12,990 nucleotides of DNA from Prolixibacteraceae bacterium (GCA_014380255.1 JACMKG010000280.1:1-12990); one strand, 5' to 3'. Positions 1-7,661 are shown, numbered from the stretch's first letter. Translations and numbers: made by a program. Notes: a model not told the origin generated them from the letters alone.

Positions 1-93
1 GGCAGATGCCTGATGGAAATCGACCGCATGGTAGAGGAATATTTGGAGCAGAAACCAGGGGATGGACAACAAAGGCTTCATTTCGGGGATTAA
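1..93 (+). CDS. C-terminal fragment of an unidentified protein
   Basis: An open frame runs from the first base to a TAA stop at 91-93 and encodes 30 residues, ending in QRLHFGD. The visible part is hydrophilic and helix-like (EIDRMVEEYLEQK) with no membrane segment. No family can be assigned from so short a tail. That it is coding is inferred from the clean frame and from the change to AT-rich, repetitive sequence right after the stop. It is convergent with the AraC-family gene that ends at 242. Confidence 0.5.
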   Translation, partial: GRCLMEIDRMVEEYLEQKPGDGQQRLHFGD

Positions 94-99
94 ATAAAA

Positions 100-224
100 A
101 ATCATTTACTATTGATTGGATAGACTGAAGGACTGAAGGACTGAAGGATTGAGGACTGAGGTTCCTGGCTTCATTTGTTCAGTGCATTAAATAGTAAATA
201 GTAAATGATTAAATAGTAAATAGT
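100..224. repeat. Intergenic repeat cluster: tandem 8-mers flanked by inverted and direct repeats
   Basis: The gap between the convergent genes ending at 93 and 242 is filled by repeats. GACTGAAG occurs three times in tandem (123-146), followed by two degenerate 7-mers (GATTGAG and GACTGAG, 147-160). A 14-bp inverted repeat flanks this block: AATCATTTACTATT at 100-113 and its exact reverse complement at 197-210. A 16-bp direct repeat (TTAAATAGTAAATAGT) lies at 187-202 and 209-224. No open frame or U-tract terminator is evident. Related AT-rich words recur at 3651-3685. Function is unknown; it could be slippage-generated spacer or a decayed palindromic element. Confidence 0.7.
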
Positions 225-241
225 TTCCCTTTTCTCCTCTC

Positions 242-1123
242 TTAGCTTACCTTTTTTATACCTGAAAAGTTGATTCTGTATTCACCGGGGGTGCATCCTT
301 TGGTTTTCTTAAAGATGCGGTTGAAATTAGAGATGTTGTAGAATCCGCAACGAAAAGCTATTTCCGAAATGCTCTGGCTGGTTTCAGTGAGCCAGCGGGT
401 TGCAAAGCCGATGCGGTAGTCGTTGAGAAAATCGATGAATGATTTGCCCGTGCGTTGTTTCATCAACCTGGATAAGGTGGTCTCAGTCATGTTCAGTAGC
501 TTGGCTACCTGTTCCACTTTTATCTTTTCATGATAATTCTGAGCAATATACTGGCATACTACCCGGATGCGGTCGCTGTTAGCAACCTCCGAAGTGTTGA
601 TAGGCTGGGAGCAAAGCAGTTTTTGATCACTGGAGGTGGAAAGGATGTGTAATATCGAAAGTAATTCTATAAAAGCGTCCATGCCGTTATGGCTGGAAAG
701 CTCCATCAGCCTTGGGGCAATTAGCTCTACGATATGGCCCGGGAATAAAATACCCCTTGATGCATTGAAGAGTAATTCGTTGATGGATTTCATCATGTTC
801 CGTGCCAGTAAGCTTTCATGAATCAGGTCACGGTGAAACTGAATGGTAATTTCATGGATATGGTCACTGGTACACTTGCCATTGTTCCAGCCATGGTATA
901 CATTGGGGCCTACCAATACCAATTCATATTCATTAATATAGCATGTGTGATCACCAACGATGCGTTGTGCACCAGTAGCGTTGACGATGAAGTTTAACTC
1001 ATATTCAGGATGGAAATGAACCGGAAAGTCGAACTGGCTTTTCTTTCGGTCGAACACCAACAGACAATCGCCTTGTGATAAGGGGGTAATTTCCCGCTGT
1101 ATTGGGTTTATTGTATTTTTCAT
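242..1123 (-). CDS. AraC-family transcriptional regulator with N-terminal cupin domain
   Basis: A 293-residue predicted cytoplasmic DNA-binding regulator. The N-terminal part looks like an AraC-type cupin sensor: a HFHPEYELNFIV stretch at about residues 36-47, then a YINEYELVLVGPNVYHGW strand region near 62-79. This domain typically binds a small ligand such as a sugar. The C-terminal 100 residues hold the two helix-turn-helix units of the family: about 201-222 (IKVEQVAKLLNMTETTLSRL) and 251-283 (SISEIAFRCGFYNISNFNRI, then the FKKTKGCTPGEYR signature). Length is normal for a one-component AraC regulator and the frame is intact. It is divergent from the subtilisin-like gene with a gap of about 156 bp, so that gene is an obvious but unproven target. 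The ligand is unknown. I saw no canonical TAnnTTTG element for either gene in the gap. Confidence 0.9.
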   Translation of the reverse strand: MKNTINPIQREITPLSQGDCLLVFDRKKSQFDFPVHFHPEYELNFIVNATGAQRIVGDHTCYINEYELVLVGPNVYHGWNNGKCTSDHIHEITIQFHRDLIHESLLARNMMKSINELLFNASRGILFPGHIVELIAPRLMELSSHNGMDAFIELLSILHILSTSSDQKLLCSQPINTSEVANSDRIRVVCQYIAQNYHEKIKVEQVAKLLNMTETTLSRLMKQRTGKSFIDFLNDYRIGFATRWLTETSQSISEIAFRCGFYNISNFNRIFKKTKGCTPGEYRINFSGIKKVS

Positions 1124-1279
1124 TGTCTAATACTAATGCAAGGGTGCGAAGATAATAATGATGTGCTTCAATGAAGTGTTTTCAATCGAGTCCTGCGAAT
1201 TTCATTATTTATATTGAAGAACAACTTATTATACCAATTTTTATTTATTATTACGGGAATGAAATTTAACTCGAGCTGT

Positions 1280-2446
1280 ATGAAAAAACTGAACTTATTT
1301 TCTGTTGTATGTCTGGCCTGGCTGGTCATTGCCGGTTGTTCGGATAAGGATCCCATCACTACAGTGAATGAGGATGTCGTCTTAAAAAATGCTTCGGTAG
1401 CAGGGAAGTATATCGTTGTGCTGAAAAGTGATGCTGCTATCGTCCGTTCGGGCCTTTCTGTACGAAATGAGAAAGTAAAGGAGAAAGCCCGCGGGCTGTT
1501 AAAGAAATATGCTATTACCGGGCAGGTTGAAGAGGTATACGAAACCGCCCTGCAGGGTTTCACGGTACGAATTGCACCCGGTCAGGCCAAAAAGCTTGCT
1601 CAGGATGTGAATGTGAAGTATGTGGAAGCTGACAGGGTGATCTCCTTGTCGCCCATCGAGATAAACGGAAAGCCCTCTCCGCAGCCTGTCGCCCAGAGCA
1701 AGCCCTGGGGAATTACCCGTGTGAACGGGGGGGTGAGTGGAGTAGGCAAGAGGGCCTGGATTATTGATTCGGGCATCGATCTGGACCATCCTGATTTAAC
1801 GGTAGATGTGGCAAAGTCGAAAACCTTTTTAGGTGGCACATCAACTCCTGATGATCAAAATGGGCACGGCACGCATGTCGCCGGGACCATTGCAGCCAAG
1901 GAAAACTCCATAGGGGTAATCGGTGTTGCCCCGGGAGCCACTGTTATAGCCGTCAGGGTGCTCGATCGCAGGGGAAGTGGCAGTACGTCCGGGGTAGTGG
2001 CTGGAGTGAACTACGTGGCCGCAAATGGGGTTTTAGGCGATGTGGCCAATATGAGCCTGGGAGGCGGAGTTTCAACCTCTTTGGATGAAGCGGTAGCCAA
2101 GGCATCTTTGACCGTGAAGTTTGCACTGGCGGCAGGAAATGAGTCAGACAATGCCAATAACCATTCACCCGCAAGAGTGAACGGTGCTAATATTTACACG
2201 ATTTCAGCCATGGACCAGGCTGATAAGTTTGCCTATTTCTCCAACTTTGGCAATCCGCCGGTTGACTATTGTGCCCCGGGAGTATCGATCTATTCAACGT
2301 ATAAGGATGGTGGGTATGCCACTTTATCAGGCACCTCCATGGCAACGCCCCATGTGGCTGGCATTCTGCTTCTTGGTGCTGTAAGAGCTGGTGGTAATGT
2401 GCTAAGTGATCCGGATGGTAAACCAGACCCGATTGCTGTGCATTAA
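1280..2446 (+). CDS. Subtilisin-like (S8) serine peptidase, predicted surface lipoprotein with I9 propeptide
   Basis: The frame is open from further upstream, but the ATG at 1280 is chosen because it gives a clean lipoprotein signal peptide: MKKLNLF..., hydrophobic core, then lipobox IAGC with Cys20. That gives 388 residues. The residues after the Cys (SDKD) resemble the Bacteroidota surface lipoprotein export signal, so exposure on the cell surface is inferred. An inhibitor-I9-like prodomain spans about 42-125 (GKYIVVLKS to VEADRVISLSP). The catalytic domain follows from about 140 (PWGITRVNGG). The triad is complete: Asp163 in IIDSGIDLDHPDL, His196 in NGHGTHVAG and Ser353 in SGTSMATPHVAG. 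The oxyanion-hole Asn287 lies in LAAGNES. The arrangement is like proteinase K-type secreted subtilases, which cleave proteins with broad specificity. There is no C-terminal type IX sorting domain. A strong terminator follows the stop by only a few bases. Confidence 0.93.
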   Translation: MKKLNLFSVVCLAWLVIAGCSDKDPITTVNEDVVLKNASVAGKYIVVLKSDAAIVRSGLSVRNEKVKEKARGLLKKYAITGQVEEVYETALQGFTVRIAPGQAKKLAQDVNVKYVEADRVISLSPIEINGKPSPQPVAQSKPWGITRVNGGVSGVGKRAWIIDSGIDLDHPDLTVDVAKSKTFLGGTSTPDDQNGHGTHVAGTIAAKENSIGVIGVAPGATVIAVRVLDRRGSGSTSGVVAGVNYVAANGVLGDVANMSLGGGVSTSLDEAVAKASLTVKFALAAGNESDNANNHSPARVNGANIYTISAMDQADKFAYFSNFGNPPVDYCAPGVSIYSTYKDGGYATLSGTSMATPHVAGILLLGAVRAGGNVLSDPDGKPDPIAVH

Positions 2447-2451
2447 GCAAA

Positions 2452-2511
2452 ACAATGAATATAAAAAAGGGCTGTCTCAGAGAAGAGACAGCCCTTTTTT
2501 ATATTCATTGT
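2452..2511. terminator. Bidirectional intrinsic terminator (27-bp perfect hairpin)
   Basis: Bases 2452-2478 are the exact reverse complement of 2485-2511, with the 6-nt loop AGAGAA (2479-2484). The GC-rich core is GGGCTGTCTC, bracketed by an A-run on the left and a T-run on the right, so the structure has a U-tract when read from either strand. It starts 5 bp after the S8 peptidase stop and also lies downstream of the convergent ThuA-domain gene (ending at 2678), so it can insulate both units. The arms extend beyond the A/T runs by about 10 bp, longer than a minimal terminator. Confidence 0.92.
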
Positions 2512-2677
2512 GTCGATATAAGCGAATGTGTTTTAATAAAGTCCCAAAGTCCCTGGGAAATACAGATCACTGATCATCTACTCCTTTTCACAGAAAATCA
2601 ATACGGTAATCATCTAAAAAAGCAAAAAGGTGAAAACTTGTCTTTCTCAGGTGCTTTGTCACTATATCACTCTTTCT

Positions 2678-3427
2678 CTAGTTCCTTTTTGCAGCCCAGT
2701 CGACAGCACATCCGATATGTTCTTTCACTTTTGGATCCTGGAAAGCTTCAGGGGTGTGTCCAAACACGGTATAGAATGAACGGATATTGCCCATTTCCTG
2801 GTACCAGATCAGTGGGTGATCGCCCATTTTCCATTTGTCGTCCTTCAATGTTTCGGCATCCAGAGATGTTTCGTCCAGGCGGGCCAGGACAGTTACTTTG
2901 GCACGAGGATTTTCCTTGAAAGTGTACCACTCATCGAAGGTGCGGTATGTTTGCATGCCTTTGAATGGAGCCATGGTTGGATGATCCGTGTTTTCAAAGA
3001 TGACAGTTCCTACCTGTCCTTTGGGATGCGTTTTAAAGAATGCACCGTTTAGCTGTCCATACCATGCCCAATCATATTCACAGTCGGCCGAGGCATGAAT
3101 ACCCACAAACCCTTTACCTGTATTCATGAAAGCTTCAAAATCTTTTTGCTGTTGAGCATTCAGTACATCCATCGTTGGATTTAAAAATACCACTACATCA
3201 AAGTTTTTCAGAAAGTCGGGAGTGAATAGATCCGCATTTTCAGTAGCAGTCACCACCCATTTTTTAGCATCGGCCAGATCGCTCATCATCTTTATGCCTG
3301 CGGAGATTGAATTGTGTCTGAACCCTGATGTTTTAGAGAATACAAGCACATTGATTTTTTTGTCCTGTGCCATTCCTGAAAACACAATTGACAGGAGCAG
3401 ACAAAATACAACAGTAAGTTTTTTCAT
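2678..3427 (-). CDS. Secreted ThuA-domain protein
   Basis: A 249-residue protein with a Sec signal peptide (MKKLTVVFCLLLSIVFSGMA, cleavage probably near residues 20-21), followed by a single ThuA-like domain with a class-I-glutamine-amidotransferase-like fold. Visible signatures are VLVFSKTSGFRHNSI at about 27-41, the FDVVVFLNP strand at 76-84, GKGFVGIHASAD at 104-115, RTFDEWYTF near 162-170, and the C-terminal HPLIWYQEMGNIRSFYTVFG segment at about 204-223. ThuA was named for trehalose utilisation in rhizobia, where it is linked to 3-keto-sugar metabolism. Bacteroidota copies are usually secreted and found in carbohydrate-use or surface-enzyme settings, and their exact reaction is not settled. 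The length fits a single-domain member and the frame is intact. It is convergent with the S8 peptidase; its 5' side faces a repeat-rich gap holding a candidate promoter. Confidence 0.9.
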   Translation of the reverse strand: MKKLTVVFCLLLSIVFSGMAQDKKINVLVFSKTSGFRHNSISAGIKMMSDLADAKKWVVTATENADLFTPDFLKNFDVVVFLNPTMDVLNAQQQKDFEAFMNTGKGFVGIHASADCEYDWAWYGQLNGAFFKTHPKGQVGTVIFENTDHPTMAPFKGMQTYRTFDEWYTFKENPRAKVTVLARLDETSLDAETLKDDKWKMGDHPLIWYQEMGNIRSFYTVFGHTPEAFQDPKVKEHIGCAVDWAAKRN

Positions 3428-3475
3428 GATTTATTGTTTTAGTTAATTGGTTATGCAAGGATACAAATTTCAAGT

Positions 3476-3483
3476 CAAATATA
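3476..3483 (-). promoter_or_regulatory. Candidate -7 promoter element for the ThuA-domain gene
   Basis: Read on the - strand this is TATATTTG, matching the Bacteroidota -7 consensus TAnnTTTG. It lies about 49 bp upstream of the start codon at 3427, which would give a short leader. No clear TTG -33 partner is seen at the expected distance, so the call rests on one motif in AT-rich sequence. Confidence 0.35.
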
Positions 3484-3493
3484 AAGAAATTAT

Positions 3494-3707
3494 AAATGTT
3501 GAATGTTGAATTATAAATGTTGAATGGTTAAATGGTTGAATGGATGGATGGTTGATTTGTCATTCATTTAACCATTTACAATTTAAGCATGACATAATGG
3601 AATCTCATTTCATCTCCTTATAGTCCTTCAACATTCAATCGTGCAACCAAATAGTAAATTGTAAATCGTCTAATTGTAAATCATTTAGCATTTATCATTC
3701 AACATTT
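3494..3707. repeat. Nested inverted and direct short repeats in an AT-rich gap
   Basis: Between the ThuA-domain gene and the antiporter gene (both - strand) the sequence consists of recurring words. AAATGTTGAATG (3494-3505, repeated at 3515-3526) is the reverse complement of CATTCAACATTT at 3696-3707. Inside it, ATTTACAATTTA (3574-3585) is the reverse complement of TAAATTGTAAAT (3655-3666). GGTTAAATGGTTGAATGGATGGATGG forms a run of related 8-10-mers around 3526-3551. The nesting means the region could fold into a long imperfect hairpin. No open frame is convincing here. The GTAAAT-type words resemble those at 187-224. Confidence 0.65.
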
Positions 3708-3721
3708 AACATTTCTCCCGA

Positions 3722-4987
3722 TCATTCTTGCATTTCTGTTTGATTTACCGGGGCTGTTTTCTCAGGAATAACCTCAGGTTCCCATCCCAATAACAATAGC
3801 AATACGAAGAATCCGATGATATAGGCAACGATGATATGCCAACCGGCTTTTATCCAGTTGAAAACAGATCTTGACTCATGGAATTTATTGGAGATTGCCA
3901 CCCCAGCTGAAGAGCCGAACCATATCATTGATCCGCCAAACCCAACGGCATAGGCCAGCATACCCCAGTCGTAGCCATTCTGCTCAAGGGCAAGTTTAGT
4001 AAGAGGAATATTATCGAATACGGCTGATATGAAACCAAGGGAGAACGTGGTTTTCCAGGATGCCGCGGGTAGTTCCTCAACAGGCATTAGAGAAGCACAA
4101 GTGACCAGGGCAAGCAGGAAGATGGATCCTCCGATGGAATTGCGGGCTTCTGCCCAATCGGTTTTACGCAGCAAAGCGCCAATGAGGATTCCAATCCAGA
4201 CACCCAGTGCAGGAAAATCAAAAAATACGTTTGTCAATATAGTTAGCAGTAAAATAAGACCAACAATGCCAATACGTGTCCAATCAATCGTAATTTCAGC
4301 GTTTGTTGCTTTTTGAATGGGTTGATATTTATGCTGTTGACGCGATGCAAAGATAGAGAAAAAGGCTAAAGCAGTTATGGCAGCTACATAGGCATGAAGG
4401 ACGTTGAGAGCTGAAACACCCTGTATCCACATCAGGGTAGTGGTGGTATCGCCGATAACACTTCCTGAACCTCCACCATTACTGGCAGCAACAATGGCAG
4501 CGATGTATCCTATGTGGACTTTGTTCTTAAAAACAACTAATGCGACGGTTCCCCCAATTAAGGCAGCTGCTATATTGTCGAGGAAGGAAGAAAGAATAAA
4601 TACAGCGATTAATAAAACAAGCGGTCCTTTCCAGTCATTGGGTAATAGCTTGGGTAAATATTCCGGCAGCCTGGATTGTTCAAAATGCCTGGACAGAAGA
4701 GAGAATCCAATTAACAGGCCCAATAAGTTCAGCAGGATGCTCCATTCACCAACCCGCATATGCTTGTGCAAGATCTGATCAGCAAGATCCACATGGCCAA
4801 CTAAGTGTTCTGCTAAGTTAAAAGATGGAATGAAGAGAAATTTGAAAGCCAAAATAGAGGCCAATCCAATAAGAGCCACCCAAAGGGTGTAACGGTGAAA
4901 CAAGGCAACGCCCAGAAGGGTAAGGGCAAAGAGTAGAAATTCGGGTCGGATACCAAAAATCAGTGGTGCAATTTGATTAATAATCAT
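3722..4987 (-). CDS. Putative Na+/H+ antiporter or anion permease of the ion-transporter (NhaD/ArsB-like) superfamily
   Basis: A 421-residue polytopic inner-membrane protein with about ten or more hydrophobic segments starting near residue 13. Two motifs typical of this superfamily recur in the two halves, as expected for an inverted-repeat transporter fold: SSFLDNIAAALIGG at 133-146 and SAVFDNIPLTKLAL at 321-334. Asp137-Asn138 and Asp325-Asn326 are candidate ion-binding residues. SNGGGSGSVIGDTTTTLMWI at about 169-188 closely recalls the NhaD-type SNxGGxxSxxGDxTTTMLW loop, and a second Gly-rich loop (GGSMIWFGSSAGVAIS) lies at 351-366. The tail (about 402-421) is hydrophilic. By this resemblance, sodium-proton exchange is the best guess, but a citrate/anion permease role cannot be excluded. 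It is separated from both neighbours by about 300 bp or more, so it is probably monocistronic. Confidence 0.75.
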   Translation of the reverse strand: MIINQIAPLIFGIRPEFLLFALTLLGVALFHRYTLWVALIGLASILAFKFLFIPSFNLAEHLVGHVDLADQILHKHMRVGEWSILLNLLGLLIGFSLLSRHFEQSRLPEYLPKLLPNDWKGPLVLLIAVFILSSFLDNIAAALIGGTVALVVFKNKVHIGYIAAIVAASNGGGSGSVIGDTTTTLMWIQGVSALNVLHAYVAAITALAFFSIFASRQQHKYQPIQKATNAEITIDWTRIGIVGLILLLTILTNVFFDFPALGVWIGILIGALLRKTDWAEARNSIGGSIFLLALVTCASLMPVEELPAASWKTTFSLGFISAVFDNIPLTKLALEQNGYDWGMLAYAVGFGGSMIWFGSSAGVAISNKFHESRSVFNWIKAGWHIIVAYIIGFFVLLLLLGWEPEVIPEKTAPVNQTEMQE

Positions 4988-5355
4988 AAGTTTAATTCGT
5001 AGGTTTAGTGTTTATAATTCTTGTTATCTCTTTGTAATTATCATTGACTCAACAGAAGTATGATCAAACTAGATAAAATATCCTTCGTTGTGAAAGAATA
5101 AACAACATCCAATGAATTTTTAAAATAATGGCTAGTAAAAATATTTATTATTTTAAAATAAAAAAGTGCATATGTTATTTATCGGCATAAAAATGAAAAG
5201 ATAAAGGGGACGTACTGTTTATTAAAATTTATCGCATAATTTTGCTTATTACATTTTTGTTTTTTATCCAAATCATAATTCAGCTTTTCTTTTCCTGAAG
5301 TTCAGTTTATTATTCTTATTTTTATTGATATAAATAACTTTTGAATTCTCTATAT
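4988..5355. other. AT-rich divergent intergenic region upstream of the nucleotide-sugar operon
   Basis: This 368-bp gap separates the divergent antiporter gene and ugd. It is strongly AT-rich and contains no supported open frame or RNA gene. TTTTAAAATA occurs twice (5118-5127, 5151-5160). A near-direct repeat, TTTATCGGCATAA (5178-5190) and TTTATCGCATAA (5228-5239), lies 50 bp apart, and the second copy overlaps the candidate ugd promoter. I found no canonical -7 element for the antiporter gene. Confidence 0.6.
5237..5244 (+). promoter_or_regulatory. Candidate -7 promoter element for the ugd operon
   Basis: TAATTTTG matches the Bacteroidota -7 consensus TAnnTTTG exactly. It lies 111 bp before the ugd start codon, implying an AT-rich leader of roughly 100 nt. 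Only a weak CTGTTT (5215-5220) lies at the -33 distance. The call is plausible because it is the only full match found in the gap, but AT-rich sequence raises the chance rate. Confidence 0.4.
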
Positions 5356-6690
5356 ATGAAAATATCAGTAGTTGGAACGGGATATGTGGGGTTGGTTTCT
5401 GGTACCTGTTTTTCGCATACAGGCATTGATGTGGTATGCGTAGATGTGAATGAGGAAAAGATCCGGATGCTCAACAGCGGGCATATTCCTATCTATGAAC
5501 CGGGATTGGATGATATCTATAAATACAATGTTGAAAAGGGCCGATTGTCCTTTTCGACCAGCTTAAAGGATAGCCTTTCAGACTGTGAGGCTGTATTTAT
5601 TGCCGTTGGCACACCGCCTGATGAGGACGGTAGTGCTGATTTGAAATATGTGCTGGGTGTAGCCCGTGAGATAGGCCGCTACATGGATCACTACATGGTG
5701 ATAGTTACCAAAAGTACGGTTCCTGTGGGCACATCGATCAAAGTAAAGGCAGCTATTCAGGAAGAACTTGACAAAAGAGGGAAGAGCATTCCTTTTGATG
5801 TGGCCTCAAACCCTGAGTTTTTAAAAGAAGGAAGCGCCGTAGATGATTTTTTAAAGCCCGACCGCATCGTGGTAGGTATTGAATCTCCCGAGGCCGAGAA
5901 GACCATGCGCAGGCTTTACAAGCCTTTTTTGCTCAATGGCCATCCCATTCTATTCATGGACATAGCATCTTCTGAAATGACCAAATATGCAGCCAATTCG
6001 ATGCTTGCCACCAAGATCAGCTTTATGAACGATATAGCTAACCTGTGCGAATTGGTGGGAGCTGATGTCTCGATGGTCAGAAAAGGGATCGGATCGGATG
6101 CACGAATCGGGAATAAGTTCATTTACCCTGGTACTGGCTACGGTGGCTCCTGCTTTCCAAAGGATGTGCAAGCCCTGGTGCGTACGGGCGATGAACATGG
6201 TCACCCTCTGGACATATTAAAGGCCGTGGAGGCTGTGAACGACCGGCAGAAGTCGGTTCTGGTGTCAAAGATCAAAGCCCACTTTGGCAATGACCTGAAG
6301 GGCCTTCGGTTTGCCTTGTGGGGCCTTGCCTTTAAGCCCAAGACCGATGATATGCGCGAGGCGCCTTCGCTGGTAATTATCGACAGCCTTTTAAGTGAAG
6401 GGGCGTCTGTTGTAGCTTATGATCCGGTTGCCATGGAAGAGGCTAAACGTATCCTTGGCGACCGTATCACCTATGCTAAGGATGAATATGATGCCCTGAT
6501 TGATGCCGATGCCCTGATCCTTGTTACCGAATGGCCCGAATTCCGCATGCCCAACTTCCGGGTGATGGAAAAGCTTTTAAAGACAAAGACCATCTTCGAC
6601 GGGCGTAATATTTACGAGCCGCAGGAAATGCAGGAGTTAAAGTTTAACTATTACAGCATCGGGCGCAAGCCTGTTGTTGTATCACACTAA
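5356..6690 (+). CDS. ugd: UDP-glucose 6-dehydrogenase
   Basis: A cytoplasmic enzyme that oxidises UDP-glucose twice with NAD+ to give UDP-glucuronate. The ATG at 5356 is preferred over the in-frame TTG at 5341 because the protein then begins [16 protein letters not shown], directly at the Rossmann GxGxxG (Gly7-Gly12); this gives 444 residues, the usual size. Active-site residues match the family spacing: Glu154 and Glu158 in [10 protein letters not shown], Lys210 and Asn214 in MTKYAANSM, and the catalytic thiol Cys266 with Asp270 in [10 protein letters not shown]. The C-terminal UDP-binding domain includes [18 protein letters not shown] near 328-345. It is first in a six-gene operon and is followed after 11 bp by the UDP-glucuronate decarboxylase, which uses its product. 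Confidence in function is high. Confidence 0.97.
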   Translation: MKISVVGTGYVGLVSGTCFSHTGIDVVCVDVNEEKIRMLNSGHIPIYEPGLDDIYKYNVEKGRLSFSTSLKDSLSDCEAVFIAVGTPPDEDGSADLKYVLGVAREIGRYMDHYMVIVTKSTVPVGTSIKVKAAIQEELDKRGKSIPFDVASNPEFLKEGSAVDDFLKPDRIVVGIESPEAEKTMRRLYKPFLLNGHPILFMDIASSEMTKYAANSMLATKISFMNDIANLCELVGADVSMVRKGIGSDARIGNKFIYPGTGYGGSCFPKDVQALVRTGDEHGHPLDILKAVEAVNDRQKSVLVSKIKAHFGNDLKGLRFALWGLAFKPKTDDMREAPSLVIIDSLLSEGASVVAYDPVAMEEAKRILGDRITYAKDEYDALIDADALILVTEWPEFRMPNFRVMEKLLKTKTIFDGRNIYEPQEMQELKFNYYSIGRKPVVVSH

Positions 6691-6701
6691 AAGATCTGAA
6701 A

Positions 6702-7658
6702 ATGAAAAGAATACTGGTTACCGGGGGTGCTGGTTTTGTAGGCTCTCACCTGTGTGAAAGACTTCTGGAAGAAGGAAATGAGGTCGTTTGCCTTGATAAC
6801 TACTTTACAGGAAAGAAACACAAGATCGTCCATTTGCTGTCAAATCCATACTTTGAGTTGATAAGACATGATGTTACCATGCCTTTTTACATTGAAGTGG
6901 ATGAAATTTACAATCTTGCTTGCCCGGCTTCACCGGTACATTACCAGTATAATCCCATCAAGACTATCAAGACGTCTGTAATGGGGGCAATCAATATGCT
7001 TGGTCTGGCAAAACGCACCAGGGCTAAAATATTGCAGGCATCCACAAGCGAAGTTTATGGGGATCCAATCATTCATCCCCAAACCGAAGGCTACTGGGGC
7101 CATGTAAACCCGATTGGTATTCGTTCCTGCTACGATGAAGGCAAGCGATGTGCCGAATCGTTGTTTGTAAATTATCATGTACAGAATAAAGTTCGGATAA
7201 AAATTATCCGGATCTTTAATACCTACGGGCCTAAAATGGAACCCAATGATGGAAGGGTGGTTTCAAATTTTATTGTTCAGGCGCTTCAGAATCAGGATAT
7301 CACCATCTTTGGTGATGGTACCCAAACCCGAAGCTTTCAATATGTATCCGACCTGGTGGAAGGCATGATCAGAATGATGAAAACGGACGATTCTTTTACA
7401 GGGCCTGTGAATATTGGCAACCCGGGAGAATTTACCATGCTTGAACTTGCTAAAAATGTGATTGAACTAACGGGATCAAAATCCAAAATTATATATTTGC
7501 CGTTGCCTTCTGATGACCCGACACAACGACAACCGGATATTTCTCTTGCCCGTGAAAAACTGGATGGCTGGGAACCTAAGGTTCCTTTGCGTGAAGGACT
7601 TATAAAAACAATTGTATATTTCGATGATCTCTTATCAGGAAAAACTAAAAACATTTAA
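6702..7658 (+). CDS. uxs: UDP-glucuronate decarboxylase (UDP-xylose synthase)
   Basis: A 318-residue extended short-chain dehydrogenase that converts UDP-glucuronate to UDP-xylose through a bound NAD+ cycle. The dinucleotide-binding GxxGxxG is Gly8-Gly11-Gly14 in [11 protein letters not shown]. The active site shows STSEVYGDP at about 114-122 (Glu117) and the YxxxK pair Tyr144/Lys148 in [16 protein letters not shown]. That last segment is characteristic of UXS enzymes and distinguishes it from dTDP-glucose 4,6-dehydratase (RfbB), which usually has a YSASKA-type segment. It has no N-terminal membrane anchor, so it is the soluble bacterial form. The start lies 11 bp after ugd and the stop 3 bp before rfbA, which supports co-transcription. 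Dual formation of UDP-4-keto-pentose, as in some relatives, cannot be excluded by sequence. Confidence 0.94.
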   Translation: MKRILVTGGAGFVGSHLCERLLEEGNEVVCLDNYFTGKKHKIVHLLSNPYFELIRHDVTMPFYIEVDEIYNLACPASPVHYQYNPIKTIKTSVMGAINMLGLAKRTRAKILQASTSEVYGDPIIHPQTEGYWGHVNPIGIRSCYDEGKRCAESLFVNYHVQNKVRIKIIRIFNTYGPKMEPNDGRVVSNFIVQALQNQDITIFGDGTQTRSFQYVSDLVEGMIRMMKTDDSFTGPVNIGNPGEFTMLELAKNVIELTGSKSKIIYLPLPSDDPTQRQPDISLAREKLDGWEPKVPLREGLIKTIVYFDDLLSGKTKNI

Positions 7659-7661
7659 ACT

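Noticed and set aside
123..160. GACTGAAG tandem units as a CRISPR array
   Set aside because: Units are 7-8 bp and directly adjacent without spacers.
1214..1279. Upstream start for the S8 peptidase
   Set aside because: It would add 22 residues before the lipoprotein signal peptide; the ATG at 1280 gives a canonical lipobox spacing.
2541..2560. Small TCCCA...TGGGA hairpin between the convergent genes
   Set aside because: Only a 5-bp stem with no T-tract; expected by chance.
2455..2919. Open frame on the + strand crossing the terminator and the 3' end of the ThuA-domain gene
   Set aside because: It runs through the hairpin stem and antisense to a well-conserved gene, with no family resemblance.
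5341..5355. Upstream TTG start for ugd
   Set aside because: The ATG at 5356 puts the Rossmann motif at the usual distance from the N-terminus.
6702..7658. Possibility that this gene is the missing rfbB
   Set aside because: The active-site segment [16 protein letters not shown] and the short N-terminus are those of UDP-glucuronate decarboxylases, and the gene directly follows ugd.
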